Origin: Bacillota bacterium | GTDB lineage: Bacteria > Bacillota > Sulfobacillia > Sulfobacillales > Sulfobacillaceae | Length of the DNA: 42,528 nt | NCBI GenBank assembly: GCA_021797635.1 | Contig: JAJZZI010000120.1 | Location: 1 to 42,528, forward strand | Direction: 5' to 3' | Shown here: in pieces, positions 26,879-35,988 of the stretch | Layout of the letters: the number at the start of each line of letters is the position of its first letter | Position numbering within the stretch: the stretch's first letter is position 1 | The notes under the pieces: model-generated | Seen by the model: the letters and a program-made list of their open reading frames with translations, nothing else | Told to the model about the DNA's origin: nothing | Database searches by the model: none | Translations under genes and position numbers: made by a program

Positions 26879-28750
26879 ATGCAAGGCTTGACGGAAATTT
26901 TACTCTTGCCACTATTTGGCGCGGTCACTATTGGGGCGTTTAAAAGCCTCGCTCCCAAGCGTTATGCCGGAATTTGGGCGAGTGTGCTGCTGGTCGCGAG
27001 TTTTGTGCTGGCCGTGCTCGCCGATGTCCATTTGGCCGAGCTTGCGGCAGGGCACCGCGTGATAAGTGGTACGCTCTTCAACTGGGCGACTGGGTTCGGA
27101 CCGAAGATTGCGTGGAATATCTATCTGGACCCCTTGTCGGGAATTTGGCTGTTGGTCATTACCGGGGTGGGGGCGCTCATCCATATATACTCGAATGGCT
27201 ATATGCACGATGATCCCGACCGTGGACGGTTTTTCGGCTACCTGAACTTCTTCATCTTTTCGATGCTGCTCCTGGTCTTGGCGGGAAACCTGCTGGTGTT
27301 GCTGATCGGTTGGGGCTTAGTCGGTCTGGCTTCATACCTGTTGATCGGATTTTGGTATCAGCGTCCCTCCGCGGTACAGGCGGCCAAAAAAGCCTTCGTC
27401 ATGAACACCATCGGCGACGTTGCCATTTTGATTGGATTGGCCCTCTTGTACTTTCGCTTTCATACCGTCACCTATGCGGGGCTCTTTAGCACGTTTGCCC
27501 ATGCGACGCCCAACACCGCCTACTTCGAGTGGACCGCGGTGTTATTATTCATTGGGGCAATGGCTAAGTCGGCGCAGTTTCCCCTCAACGGCTGGCTAGT
27601 GGACGCCATGGAAGGCCCCACCCCGGTCTCGGCGCTCATCCACGCGGCGACGATGGTCACCGCGGGCGTGTATCTCATGGCGCGCCTCTATCCGCTCTTG
27701 AGGTTAGCCCCCGACGTGGCCTATGCCATTGCCGCGATCGGGGCGTTTACGGCCATCTACGCTGCCAGCAGTGCCTTCTTCCAGCAGGACATCAAGAAGG
27801 TTCTTGCCTATTCGACACTGAGTCAGTTAGGGTACATGTTCTTAGCGCTGGGGGTTGGAGCCTACACTGCGGGCGTGTTCCATTTCATGACCCATGCGTT
27901 TTTTAAAGCGTGCCTATTCTTGGCTGCCGGTTCGGTGATTCATGCCCTTGGCGGCGAGCAAGATTTGAACCAAATGGGTGGACTGTATAAAAAGATGCCT
28001 TGGACGACGGCGAGCTTTTTGGCCGCAACCCTAGCCATTTCAGGGATACCGCCCTTTGCCGGATTCTACAGCAAAGAGGCGATTTTAGGTCAGGTGTTTA
28101 ATTCGGGCCATGGCCTTTTATGGATCGTCGGGGTGATTACCGCCGGAATGACGAGTTTTTACATGTTTCGCTTGTTTCTCCTCACTTTCTTTGGGGCTCC
28201 GCGGAACAAGAAGCTTTACGACCACGCCCATGAGGCGCCCGCCGTGATGACGGTGCCGGTCGTGATATTGGGGATCTTGGCCGTCATTGGCGGATTCTTC
28301 GGATCGTGGCTGAATGGCTGGCTTGCACCCGTGTTTCGGATGTACCCAGGGGCTAGCCATGCCGCCTTGGAGGCAGGACCGGTGTTTGGCACGGTGATTA
28401 CCGTGGGTCTCGCCGTTTTGGCCTTTTTCATTGCGTACTGGCTCTATGTGCTGAAGCGCACTGCGGCTAAGGCGGGCATTTCGACCTGGCCTGGCAAATG
28501 GATGTTGGCCGCCTATGGTGTGGATACCGGATGGCGTAACGTGGCCATCTTGCCGATTCAAGTCGTCGGTACGTGGTTTCGCGACCGCATTGACCAGGGC
28601 ATTTTGGCAGCGGTGGTGGGAGTGGCGAACGGCATCTGGCTTTGGGCGGAAGACCTGCGCCCGGTGCAATCCGGTTACGTAAGGCGCTACGGCTTATCGA
28701 TCATGGTTGGCTTAGGCGTCATTTTGGCCTACTGTTTGACCAGGGTCTAG
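26879..28750 (+). CDS. nuoL: NADH-quinone oxidoreductase subunit L
   Basis: A 623-residue antiporter-like subunit, the distal proton pump of complex I, with a long C-terminal lateral helix region. MAKSAQFPLNGWLVDAMEGP (with the TM7 lysine) and TPVSALIHAATMVTAGVYL are intact. In the TM5 motif, where E. coli has GWEGVGLCSYLLIGF with essential Glu144, this protein reads GWGLVGLASYLLIGF, with Gly146 (codon 27314-27316) in place of the Glu. NuoM and NuoN here keep theirs. ATG 26879 follows AAAGGG at about 10 nt spacing. Confidence 0.95.
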   Translation: MQGLTEILLLPLFGAVTIGAFKSLAPKRYAGIWASVLLVASFVLAVLADVHLAELAAGHRVISGTLFNWATGFGPKIAWNIYLDPLSGIWLLVITGVGALIHIYSNGYMHDDPDRGRFFGYLNFFIFSMLLLVLAGNLLVLLIGWGLVGLASYLLIGFWYQRPSAVQAAKKAFVMNTIGDVAILIGLALLYFRFHTVTYAGLFSTFAHATPNTAYFEWTAVLLFIGAMAKSAQFPLNGWLVDAMEGPTPVSALIHAATMVTAGVYLMARLYPLLRLAPDVAYAIAAIGAFTAIYAASSAFFQQDIKKVLAYSTLSQLGYMFLALGVGAYTAGVFHFMTHAFFKACLFLAAGSVIHALGGEQDLNQMGGLYKKMPWTTASFLAATLAISGIPPFAGFYSKEAILGQVFNSGHGLLWIVGVITAGMTSFYMFRLFLLTFFGAPRNKKLYDHAHEAPAVMTVPVVILGILAVIGGFFGSWLNGWLAPVFRMYPGASHAALEAGPVFGTVITVGLAVLAFFIAYWLYVLKRTAAKAGISTWPGKWMLAAYGVDTGWRNVAILPIQVVGTWFRDRIDQGILAAVVGVANGIWLWAEDLRPVQSGYVRRYGLSIMVGLGVILAYCLTRV

Positions 28751-28768
28751 CGGGGAGGGGAATTGGAC

Positions 28769-30208
28769 ATGCTGTGGATTTTTCTTTTAGGAATTCCGCT
28801 CGTCGGCGCCTTCGTGACCTTGGCCGTGTCTAATGGGGTGGCCAAGGTCACAGCGGAGGTGATCGCGGGTATTGAAGTGTTGGCCTTTATCGCCTTCCTG
28901 GTGGGCCCCAGAGCTACGTTGGACCTAAGTTGGATACCCGCCTGGGGGATTCGCTTTCACCTGACCGCTGACGGACTTGCCTTATTCTTGTTAGGACTCA
29001 CCGCCGTGATGAGCTTGGTGGCCATCTTCGCCTCCAAAGCGGATTACGGCAGAACCTATTTCTTTTGGGTCTTGTTCCTGGAATTTGCCTCGATGGGCCT
29101 CTTCGGTGCCGTCGACTTATTTCTGTTCTATGTATTTTGGGAGCTCGTCCTGATTCCCGTGTTCTTCTTGTTGACCGGGTGGTCGGGAGCCCGGGGGCGA
29201 CTGGCCGCCTTGAAGTGGCTTATCATGAACCTGTTTGGCAGCCTCTTCATGCTTATCGGGGTCGTGGCGGTGGCGGTCATCTACCAGCAGAACACGGGAC
29301 ATTTTAGCTTTGAAATTGCCAGTCTCACTCATCTGGCCATTTCGCCGGCTGCGCAACCGTGGATCTTTGGGAGTTTCGCTCTGGCTTTTGCCATCAAGGC
29401 ACCCTTGTGGCCGTTTCATGGTTGGATGCCCGACGCCTATGGTGAAGCTCCACCTCCGATCACCTCGCTGGTGGCGGGAGTGCTATCCAAAGCAGGTGTC
29501 TTCGGATTTCTCCGGGTGATGTTGCCCATCTTTGCGCCGGAGCTGGCTCGCTATCAAACTGGCTTATTGATTTGGGTTGCCGTGGGATTGGTCTATGGAG
29601 CCTTCATGGCCGTACGCCAGCGCGACATGAAGATGGTCACCGCCTATGCTTCGCTTTCCCATTTGTCGATGATTGCCTTGGGTATCTTTTCGCTGACCGC
29701 CGCAGGCATTGTGGGAGCGACGTTCCTGATGGTGGCCCACGGGCTTATGGTCGGAGGACTGTTCTTGATACTAGGCGTGGTCGAGGAACGAATAGGTCAT
29801 CGAGAATTCAACGGCGTCATGGGGTTGAACCAAGGTGCTCCGCGGCTAGCCACCTATTTTCTCTTCTTCGCTTTAGCGGCGCTCGGGCTCCCGGGGCTGC
29901 CTGGCTTTGCCGGGGAATACATGATTATCCAAGGACTCGTGGCTCATGAAGTGGTGTTTGCAGGGATTGCTGGGTTCGTGCTGGTGGTGGCGGCATGGTA
30001 TATGTTACGGCTGTTTCAAGGGATTATGCAGGGACGTCCTAATGCGCCGGCGGTGGCGGACCTTAGTCGGGGCCAGGTGGCTTGGCTTGTGCCCATGGCC
30101 CTATTGATTGTGGTCATCGGGGTATGGCCTGCGGGCATTACCAGCCAGGCCGTGCCCTCGCTGTTCCATGCCGTCCACTTTGTGGCCGACCGGGGAGGAA
30201 AAAACTGA
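28769..30208 (+). CDS. nuoM: NADH-quinone oxidoreductase subunit M
   Basis: A 479-residue antiporter-like subunit with about 14 transmembrane helices. The TM5 glutamate is present in YVFWELVLIPVFFL and the TM7 lysine in FAIKAPLWPFHGWMPDAYGE. ATG 28769 is preferred over the in-frame TTG 28763 because GGGGAGGGG (28752-28760) is correctly spaced only to the ATG. The stop overlaps the nuoN start by one base (TGATG). Confidence 0.95.
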   Translation: MLWIFLLGIPLVGAFVTLAVSNGVAKVTAEVIAGIEVLAFIAFLVGPRATLDLSWIPAWGIRFHLTADGLALFLLGLTAVMSLVAIFASKADYGRTYFFWVLFLEFASMGLFGAVDLFLFYVFWELVLIPVFFLLTGWSGARGRLAALKWLIMNLFGSLFMLIGVVAVAVIYQQNTGHFSFEIASLTHLAISPAAQPWIFGSFALAFAIKAPLWPFHGWMPDAYGEAPPPITSLVAGVLSKAGVFGFLRVMLPIFAPELARYQTGLLIWVAVGLVYGAFMAVRQRDMKMVTAYASLSHLSMIALGIFSLTAAGIVGATFLMVAHGLMVGGLFLILGVVEERIGHREFNGVMGLNQGAPRLATYFLFFALAALGLPGLPGFAGEYMIIQGLVAHEVVFAGIAGFVLVVAAWYMLRLFQGIMQGRPNAPAVADLSRGQVAWLVPMALLIVVIGVWPAGITSQAVPSLFHAVHFVADRGGKN

Positions 30209-31620
30209 TGGGCTATTTGATTCCTGAAGTGCTGTTGGCAGGAGGTGCACTGCTGGCGCTCTTGGCCGTCGCCATGCTGCCCAACGCTAAAAACTTAGGA
30301 TCATGGATTGTCCTGCTCGCGATGCTGGCGGCGGGGGTGGATGCCGCCTCGATGTGGGGTGTCACTGCGAAGTTGATTATGTCTGACACCATGGCGATTG
30401 ACAAGTACAGCATCCTGGTGACGGAATTCGTGCTCTTGGCCGGGGCATCCAGCCTGCTTTTAGCCTGGAATGCGGACCGCTTCGGTGCCGAATTGCCGCC
30501 CCTCATGGCGATTTCCGTTCTGGGCATGATGACGCTGGGCACGGCCGCCAATCTGATGGTCGTATTCGTAGGTATCGAGCTCTTGTCTCTTCCCCTCTAT
30601 ATTCTTGCCGCCAGCACTCGCACGCGAGCTGGGGGCGAGGCGGCACTAAAGTACCTGCTATTAGGGGCCTTCTCCTCGGGAATTTTATTGTTTGGCATGG
30701 CGCTTCTCTACGGAGCCACCTCGAGCCTCACCTTTGTGGTCTATCCTGCGATTACGGCGGCCAACACCTGGCTCCTATGGTCCGGGTTGGGCTTGGTCTT
30801 GGTGGGAATCGCCTTTAAGTTAGCCATTGTCCCTTTTCATATGTGGGTTCCCGATGTCTACGAGGGTTCGCCGACGCCCGTGACCCACTTGATGGCCTTT
30901 GGCACCAAGGTGGGGGCCGCAATTATCTTGCTGCGCCTGCTTGCCTTTGGCTTTTACGGCCAAGATGGGTCCTGGGGCACGCTCATCGGGTATCTGGCGG
31001 TGTTAACCATGATCGTAGGCAATTTGCTCGCCGTGCCGCAACTGAATCTAAAACGGCTGCTCGGCTATTCGGGGATTGGCCATGCGGGATTCTTGCTGGT
31101 CGGCATAGCCACCCACAGCGTGGACGGCGCCAATGCCATGATGTTTTATCTCTTGCCCTATGGCTTAGCCGCCATGGCCGTGTTTGGGGTGCTGCGCCTC
31201 ATCGAAGGACAGGGCGACGAGGTGACCCTCAGCGACTTGAGAGGGATGGCCTATCGTCGGCCATGGCTGGCGGCGGTGCTCATCGTGGGCATGCTTTCCT
31301 TCGCCGGCATCCCGCTCACGGGAGGATTTGTCGGTAAATTTTTCCTACTGCAAGCCGCCTTGTTCGCGAGCCAACCAGGCCTTGCCGTAGGCATCGTGGT
31401 GGGAACCTTAGTAGGGCTCTTTGCCTACCTGAGACCCCTTCAAATGCTGTTTCAACGCACGGAAGTGTCGGCTAAGGTACAGCACTTGCGATGGTCGGTG
31501 GCCGGAGCGGTGGTGCTCGGCGTGGCGGTAGTGGGCACCATTGGCATCGGTGTCTACCCGGCTCCCTTGGTGCATATCGTAAGTCAATCCGCCAACTTTT
31601 ACTGGCTCACGGGCGGTTAA
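30208..31620 (+). CDS. nuoN: NADH-quinone oxidoreductase subunit N
   Basis: A 470-residue antiporter-like subunit, last of the 14 nuo genes. The TM5 glutamate (VGIELLSLPLYIL) and TM7 lysine (GIAFKLAIVPFHMWVPDVYEG) are intact. The open frame runs further upstream within nuoM in another phase; ATG 30208 follows a GGAGG ribosome binding site and overlaps the nuoM stop. Confidence 0.95.
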   Translation: MGYLIPEVLLAGGALLALLAVAMLPNAKNLGSWIVLLAMLAAGVDAASMWGVTAKLIMSDTMAIDKYSILVTEFVLLAGASSLLLAWNADRFGAELPPLMAISVLGMMTLGTAANLMVVFVGIELLSLPLYILAASTRTRAGGEAALKYLLLGAFSSGILLFGMALLYGATSSLTFVVYPAITAANTWLLWSGLGLVLVGIAFKLAIVPFHMWVPDVYEGSPTPVTHLMAFGTKVGAAIILLRLLAFGFYGQDGSWGTLIGYLAVLTMIVGNLLAVPQLNLKRLLGYSGIGHAGFLLVGIATHSVDGANAMMFYLLPYGLAAMAVFGVLRLIEGQGDEVTLSDLRGMAYRRPWLAAVLIVGMLSFAGIPLTGGFVGKFFLLQAALFASQPGLAVGIVVGTLVGLFAYLRPLQMLFQRTEVSAKVQHLRWSVAGAVVLGVAVVGTIGIGVYPAPLVHIVSQSANFYWLTGG

Positions 31621-31665
31621 CAACTGCCTAGGGCTCTTGATGCCCGTGGGCCGAAAGGAGATATA

Positions 31666-32616
31666 GTGGCGGTACTAAGCTTGGTCGAGCCGGCAATGCG
31701 TGAGGTTGACTTGATGTTGGCGGATGCGTTAAAACGGGACAATCTCTTAATGGCAGAGGTGTCGGACCACTTGCTGGAGGCCAGTGGTAAACGGCTCAGG
31801 CCGGCACTCGTGCTGCTGTGTGGGTCCTTTGCAGGCGAGCACAGTGAGCGTCTAACCCGAGTGGCTACGGCCGTAGAGTTGATTCACATGGCCACCCTGG
31901 TTCACGATGATATTATTGATGATGCGGCCCTTCGGCGCGGGGTGGCGTCCGCGCGCGACCGATTTGGCGATCCGGTGGCCGTGTTGGCGGGGGACTTTTT
32001 ATTTGCCAAAGCGTTCCAATTGTTTGCCAGCGTGAATGATCCGCGGGTGGTCAACGAGGCGGCGGAAGTGGTTGGCGTCATGTGTTCGGGGGAGATTCAA
32101 CAGCAACTGGATCAGGGCCGGGTGGCCTCCGAATCGGAATACTTTGCGCGCATCGAGGCCAAGACGGCCCGTTTTATTGAGGCCAGTTGTCGACTCGGGG
32201 CGATGGCCGCCGGACTGGACCGCAGCGCGGAGGACCTCTTGGCTCGGTTTGGCCATGATATGGGAATGGCCTTTCAAGTGATTGATGATGTGTTGGACTG
32301 GTCCGAAGACAGCATGCAACTGGGAAAATCGGTGGGGGAAGACATCGCCCAAGGGGTCTATACGTTGCCTCTGATATACGCGTTGCAACAAGCGCAGTGG
32401 GCAGATGAACTCCAAGCCTACATTGCCCAGGCCAAAGAACGGCCAATGGCCAGAATCCGCCAAATGCTTAAGGCCAGCGGGGCCCTTGAGTATGCCAAGA
32501 ACCGAGCGATTGGCCTCAAGGATTCGGCAATGGCTGCCTTGGCCGGTTTGCCGCGGGGAGCGAGCCGCAATTCTTTGGAGGAGTTGGCGCAGTTTGTGGT
32601 AGACCGTAACTATTGA
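31666..32616 (+). CDS. Polyprenyl diphosphate synthase (probably for menaquinone side chain)
   Basis: A 316-residue trans-isoprenyl diphosphate synthase. The first aspartate-rich motif is DDIID at 81-85 within LVHDDIIDDAALRRG, and the second is DDVLD at about 207-211; GKRLRP at 41-46 binds diphosphate. The family makes long C30-C50 chains from FPP/GGPP and IPP. A role in menaquinone side-chain synthesis (HepT/IspB type) is inferred from its place right after the complex I operon. GTG 31666 follows AAAGGAG (31655-31661). The 45-bp gap after nuoN has no clear terminator, so read-through is likely. Confidence 0.88.
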   Translation: MAVLSLVEPAMREVDLMLADALKRDNLLMAEVSDHLLEASGKRLRPALVLLCGSFAGEHSERLTRVATAVELIHMATLVHDDIIDDAALRRGVASARDRFGDPVAVLAGDFLFAKAFQLFASVNDPRVVNEAAEVVGVMCSGEIQQQLDQGRVASESEYFARIEAKTARFIEASCRLGAMAAGLDRSAEDLLARFGHDMGMAFQVIDDVLDWSEDSMQLGKSVGEDIAQGVYTLPLIYALQQAQWADELQAYIAQAKERPMARIRQMLKASGALEYAKNRAIGLKDSAMAALAGLPRGASRNSLEELAQFVVDRNY

Positions 32617-32644
32617 ACCCACTTGGCGATGGAGATGAAACGAT

Positions 32645-33304
32645 GTGGTGCAGCGTAGAGCGAACATGAGGCGAATTCCGGAAAGCACAATTCGGCGCTT
32701 GCCGGCCTATCTCCGGGTGCTGGAGAATCAAAAAGAGACCCGAACCACGTCGGTGGCCTTGGGCGAGCGCACGGGTTATTCTTCGGAGCAAGTGCGCAAG
32801 GATCTGGCCTATTTCGGGGCGTTTGGCACGCGCGGAGTGGGCTACGACGTGAGCCAGCTGGGCCATCAAATTCGTCATATTCTGGGGTTGGACAAGAACG
32901 TCAAAGCGGTTCTGGTGGGGGCAGGTCACCTGGGCACGGCGCTCCTCCGATACACGCAAAGTGGGGTCAGCGACGTGCAGTTTGCGGCGGTTCTGGATAA
33001 TAGCCCGCAGGTGGTGGGTAGCGCGATTGGCAGTATGGTGGTAGAGGATATTCAGCACTTGGAATCGATCGTCACGGAACGCAAGATTCGTCTGGCCGTC
33101 CTTACCGTACCGGCGGAAGCGGCTGAGAAGGTCGCAGAGCGGTTGGCCGAGGCGGGTATTGGGGCGATTTTAAACTTCGCTCCAAGTCCCATTCTCACCG
33201 ACCAAGACCGGGTGCTGGTGCAAAATCTTGATTTGACGTTGGAACTACAGGCCATGGCCTATTTTGTCACGGAACACGACGACCTTGAGAGCCCTGTGTC
33301 GTAA
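32645..33304 (+). CDS. rex: Redox-sensing transcriptional repressor Rex
   Basis: A 219-residue repressor that senses the NADH/NAD+ ratio. The N-terminal winged helix begins IPESTIRRLPAYLRVLE and continues with SEQVRKDLAYFGAFGTRGVGY; the Rossmann domain has VLVGAGHLGTALL near 90-102. The C-terminal ILNFAPSPI and LELQAMAYFV match the family. Start choice: GTG 32645 (GGAGAT 10 nt upstream) or ATG 32666; homologues begin close to either. It is co-oriented with nuo and the polyprenyl synthase, whose products determine NADH oxidation. It converges on ubiB with only 10 bp between stop codons. Confidence 0.93.
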   Translation: MVQRRANMRRIPESTIRRLPAYLRVLENQKETRTTSVALGERTGYSSEQVRKDLAYFGAFGTRGVGYDVSQLGHQIRHILGLDKNVKAVLVGAGHLGTALLRYTQSGVSDVQFAAVLDNSPQVVGSAIGSMVVEDIQHLESIVTERKIRLAVLTVPAEAAEKVAERLAEAGIGAILNFAPSPILTDQDRVLVQNLDLTLELQAMAYFVTEHDDLESPVS

Positions 33305-33314
33305 AAATGGCCCA

Positions 33315-34967
33315 TTAGCGCTCGCGGCGGCGTCGAATCCAGGTAATAAGAGCGGTTAGTGCGGCCAGAGCCAGGGCGGCGGTGGCCAGCTGGGAGCGAT
33401 GCTGGCCAAGCAGTAAGACGGCCGAAAAGAGTAGGGCGAGGACGTAGAGCGAATGGCCTAAGGAGTCGATGGACCGGCGCAAGCGTCGGAGCTCCTGGCT
33501 TCCCTCCGACCATCGGATTTGTCCATCTAAATCACCGTCGTCGATGCGACGCAGCACGCGGCTGGTCAGGCTGGGCAGCTCGACCGCGTCAAGGGCCAGG
33601 GAGCGGACCCGATTGGCCGCAAACCCGGCCATGCCGCCCTGGTCTTCGGTGACGAAACGCCGTGCGTAAGGGGCGAAGAGACGGACCAGGTTGATGTTGG
33701 GATCCAAGCTGGTCGCTAAACCGACCAAGAGGGCGATGGCTCGCCCCAAAAACGCGAGTTGCCCGGGCACTTGGATGGCATCATCCTGTAAAAGGGCTTC
33801 GAAGTCCCGCAGGAGCCGGGGCACATCGAGGTTAGCTAACTGCTGGAGAGTCTCGGCGTAGTAGCGATCAAACATGTAGGCGAGGCGCTGGCGCAGCTGA
33901 ACGCGGTCGGCCTTAGGCAGAACCATCCCCAGGGCGTCCATGCTTTCTAAGAGATCTTTGGCGTTGTGGCGGGAGACGGCAATGAACAACTTTCTTAACT
34001 GGCGCTTGAACCCGATATTAAGTTGGCCAACCATGCCATAGTCGAATAAAATCAGGTTTCCTTGGGCATCGACCCAAATGTTTCCCGGATGGGGATCCGC
34101 GTGGTAGACGCCCTCTTCCATGACCATATGCAAATAGATGGCGATCAAATCTTCGGCGATGCGGGAAGGATCGATGCCTCTGGCTTGAAGTTGGTCAATC
34201 TGGTTGATTTTAATGCCGGATTTAAATTCCATGGTGAGTACCCGGGTCGACGACCAGCGCGGAAAGGTGCGGGGGACGGTGACGGTGTGGTACTCTTTCA
34301 AGACGTCGCGGATTTTTTCCGTATTGGCGGCCTCGGCGAGGTAGTCCAATTCGTCGGCAATGCTTTGACGAAACTCGCGCAACACGGTGTACAGATCAAA
34401 GGTGCGTCCAAATCGCGAGAAACGGACGGTCAAGGCCACAATGGCAGATAGCGCCCTTAAGTCGGCGCCGACGCGAGCTTCGATTCCGGGGCGCCGTACT
34501 TTGACGGCGACTTCTTGGCCGTCGGGTAAGACCGCCCGGTATACTTGGCCCAAGGAAGCCGAGGCGATAGGATTTTTGTCAAAGGAGAAGAAGCGTTCTT
34601 CGAGTGGGCCCAAGTCTTGGCTGAGAGTTCGGGCGATGCCGTCCCATGGCGCCGGGGTCACGCGATCCTGTAAGAGCTGGATCTCTTCCACGAAGGATTT
34701 AGGCAAGAGGTCGACTCGACTGGAGAGAAACTGGCCGACTTTAATTAAAAGACCGCCCAGGGACTCTGCGGTCTTGCGAAAGCGTATCGCCTGCCGCCGA
34801 TAGAGGGCATCCCGGAGGGGCGCCCGGTCCGGGCCTGGCCGGCTCCAAATGTGGTTCCACCAAAGGGCCGTCACCATGGTCACGAATAGCCAAATCACGG
34901 ATAAAATTCGGCCCACGGTGGCCGATATGCCAAGGCGTGGCTCGTAAAGTACGTTTGCTTGGGCCAT
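33315..34967 (-). CDS. UbiB/AarF-family (ADCK) kinase-like protein
   Basis: A 550-residue atypical kinase-like membrane protein. The family's KxGQ motif is at 76-79 (LLIKVGQFLSSRVDLLP), the alanine-rich loop region reads ASASLGQVYRAVLPDGQ with the lysine at about 156 (EVAVKVRRPG), the catalytic/metal region is YHADPHPGNIWV, and LILFDYGMVGQ gives the DFG-equivalent. Two hydrophobic helices close the C-terminus (about 500-545). UbiB proteins support quinone biosynthesis or lipid handling. ATG 34967 has GAGGTGA just upstream. It is transcribed divergently from cdaA. Confidence 0.9.
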   Translation of the reverse strand: MAQANVLYEPRLGISATVGRILSVIWLFVTMVTALWWNHIWSRPGPDRAPLRDALYRRQAIRFRKTAESLGGLLIKVGQFLSSRVDLLPKSFVEEIQLLQDRVTPAPWDGIARTLSQDLGPLEERFFSFDKNPIASASLGQVYRAVLPDGQEVAVKVRRPGIEARVGADLRALSAIVALTVRFSRFGRTFDLYTVLREFRQSIADELDYLAEAANTEKIRDVLKEYHTVTVPRTFPRWSSTRVLTMEFKSGIKINQIDQLQARGIDPSRIAEDLIAIYLHMVMEEGVYHADPHPGNIWVDAQGNLILFDYGMVGQLNIGFKRQLRKLFIAVSRHNAKDLLESMDALGMVLPKADRVQLRQRLAYMFDRYYAETLQQLANLDVPRLLRDFEALLQDDAIQVPGQLAFLGRAIALLVGLATSLDPNINLVRLFAPYARRFVTEDQGGMAGFAANRVRSLALDAVELPSLTSRVLRRIDDGDLDGQIRWSEGSQELRRLRRSIDSLGHSLYVLALLFSAVLLLGQHRSQLATAALALAALTALITWIRRRRER

Positions 34968-35157
34968 TTCTCACCTCATCGTAAGTCTAGCATATTCCAC
35001 CATGATTAAATGTTTGATGAGAAGCGGGGCGAAGGCTTGGCAAATGGTCCATAATATAACCATGAAGCAATGGGGTCTTAGCAGTTCGGCTTTTTCCTTG
35101 GGTATGGTACCCTAAAAAGAGGCGCGGCGGAGTTGCACCAAAAAAGGGTGGGATTTG

Positions 35158-35988
35158 GTGTTTCAGTTTATTGACAGTCTAACCTGGTCTTCCGCTATGT
35201 GGGCCATTATCGATATTCTTATCGTGGCCTACGGCTTTTATCGGCTGTTTTTGCTGATTCGAGGAACGCGGGCGGTACAGCTGGTTAAAGGCATTGTGGC
35301 GGTGCTCATTGCGGTACCCGTGTCGAAATGGCTGCATTTGAGCGCCACCCACTATGTGCTGCAAGAGATCCAGGTCATGCTGGTCGTGGCCATTCCTATC
35401 GTGTTTCAGCCAGAGCTACGGCGAGCACTGGAGACGATCGGCCAGGGACGATTTTTTTCCCCGGAGTCGATTTTCCGACAGCACGAGGAGGTCGACTTTG
35501 GCCAAGTGGTGGACGAAGTGGCAAGGGCCAGCGACCATTTGTCGCGCTCTCGAACCGGGGCGTTGATTGTTTTGGAACGCACAACGGGTCTGAACGAGTA
35601 CGTGGCCACGGGAACGCCGATCGATGCCAAAGTTTCCAGTGCCCTTTTGGAAAACATTTTCGTGCCTAATACACCGCTTCACGATGGGGCGTGTATCGTT
35701 CGGGGCGACCGCGTGGTCGCGGCGGCGGCCTTTTTGCCGCTGACCGAAAGCGCGCAACCAGGAAGTGAACTAGGTAGTCGCCATCGAGCGGCCTTAGGCA
35801 TCAGTGAGCAGTCGGATGCCGTGGTCGTGGCCGTCTCGGAGGAGACAGGATGGATCTCGCTGGCCATTTCTGGCCGCTTGCAGCGCCGCTTGGAGGATCG
35901 CACGCTACGCGAAATCTTGACCCGAAACTTGGCCCGTCCACGCACCCTTCCAAACTTTAAAATTTGGCATCGAGGGACCGAATCATGA
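35158..35988 (+). CDS. cdaA: Diadenylate cyclase CdaA
   Basis: A 276-residue membrane enzyme that makes c-di-AMP from two ATP. About three N-terminal transmembrane helices (residues ~10-90) precede the DisA_N catalytic domain with DGA at 176-178 and RHR at 208-210. c-di-AMP controls potassium/osmolyte uptake and envelope homeostasis. Start is GTG 35158 rather than TTG 35155 on spacing to AAAGGGTGG. It overlaps cdaR (ATGA), and the cdaA-cdaR-glmM order is the conserved Firmicutes arrangement, in which GlmM and CdaR modulate cyclase activity. Confidence 0.95.
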   Translation: MFQFIDSLTWSSAMWAIIDILIVAYGFYRLFLLIRGTRAVQLVKGIVAVLIAVPVSKWLHLSATHYVLQEIQVMLVVAIPIVFQPELRRALETIGQGRFFSPESIFRQHEEVDFGQVVDEVARASDHLSRSRTGALIVLERTTGLNEYVATGTPIDAKVSSALLENIFVPNTPLHDGACIVRGDRVVAAAAFLPLTESAQPGSELGSRHRAALGISEQSDAVVVAVSEETGWISLAISGRLQRRLEDRTLREILTRNLARPRTLPNFKIWHRGTES

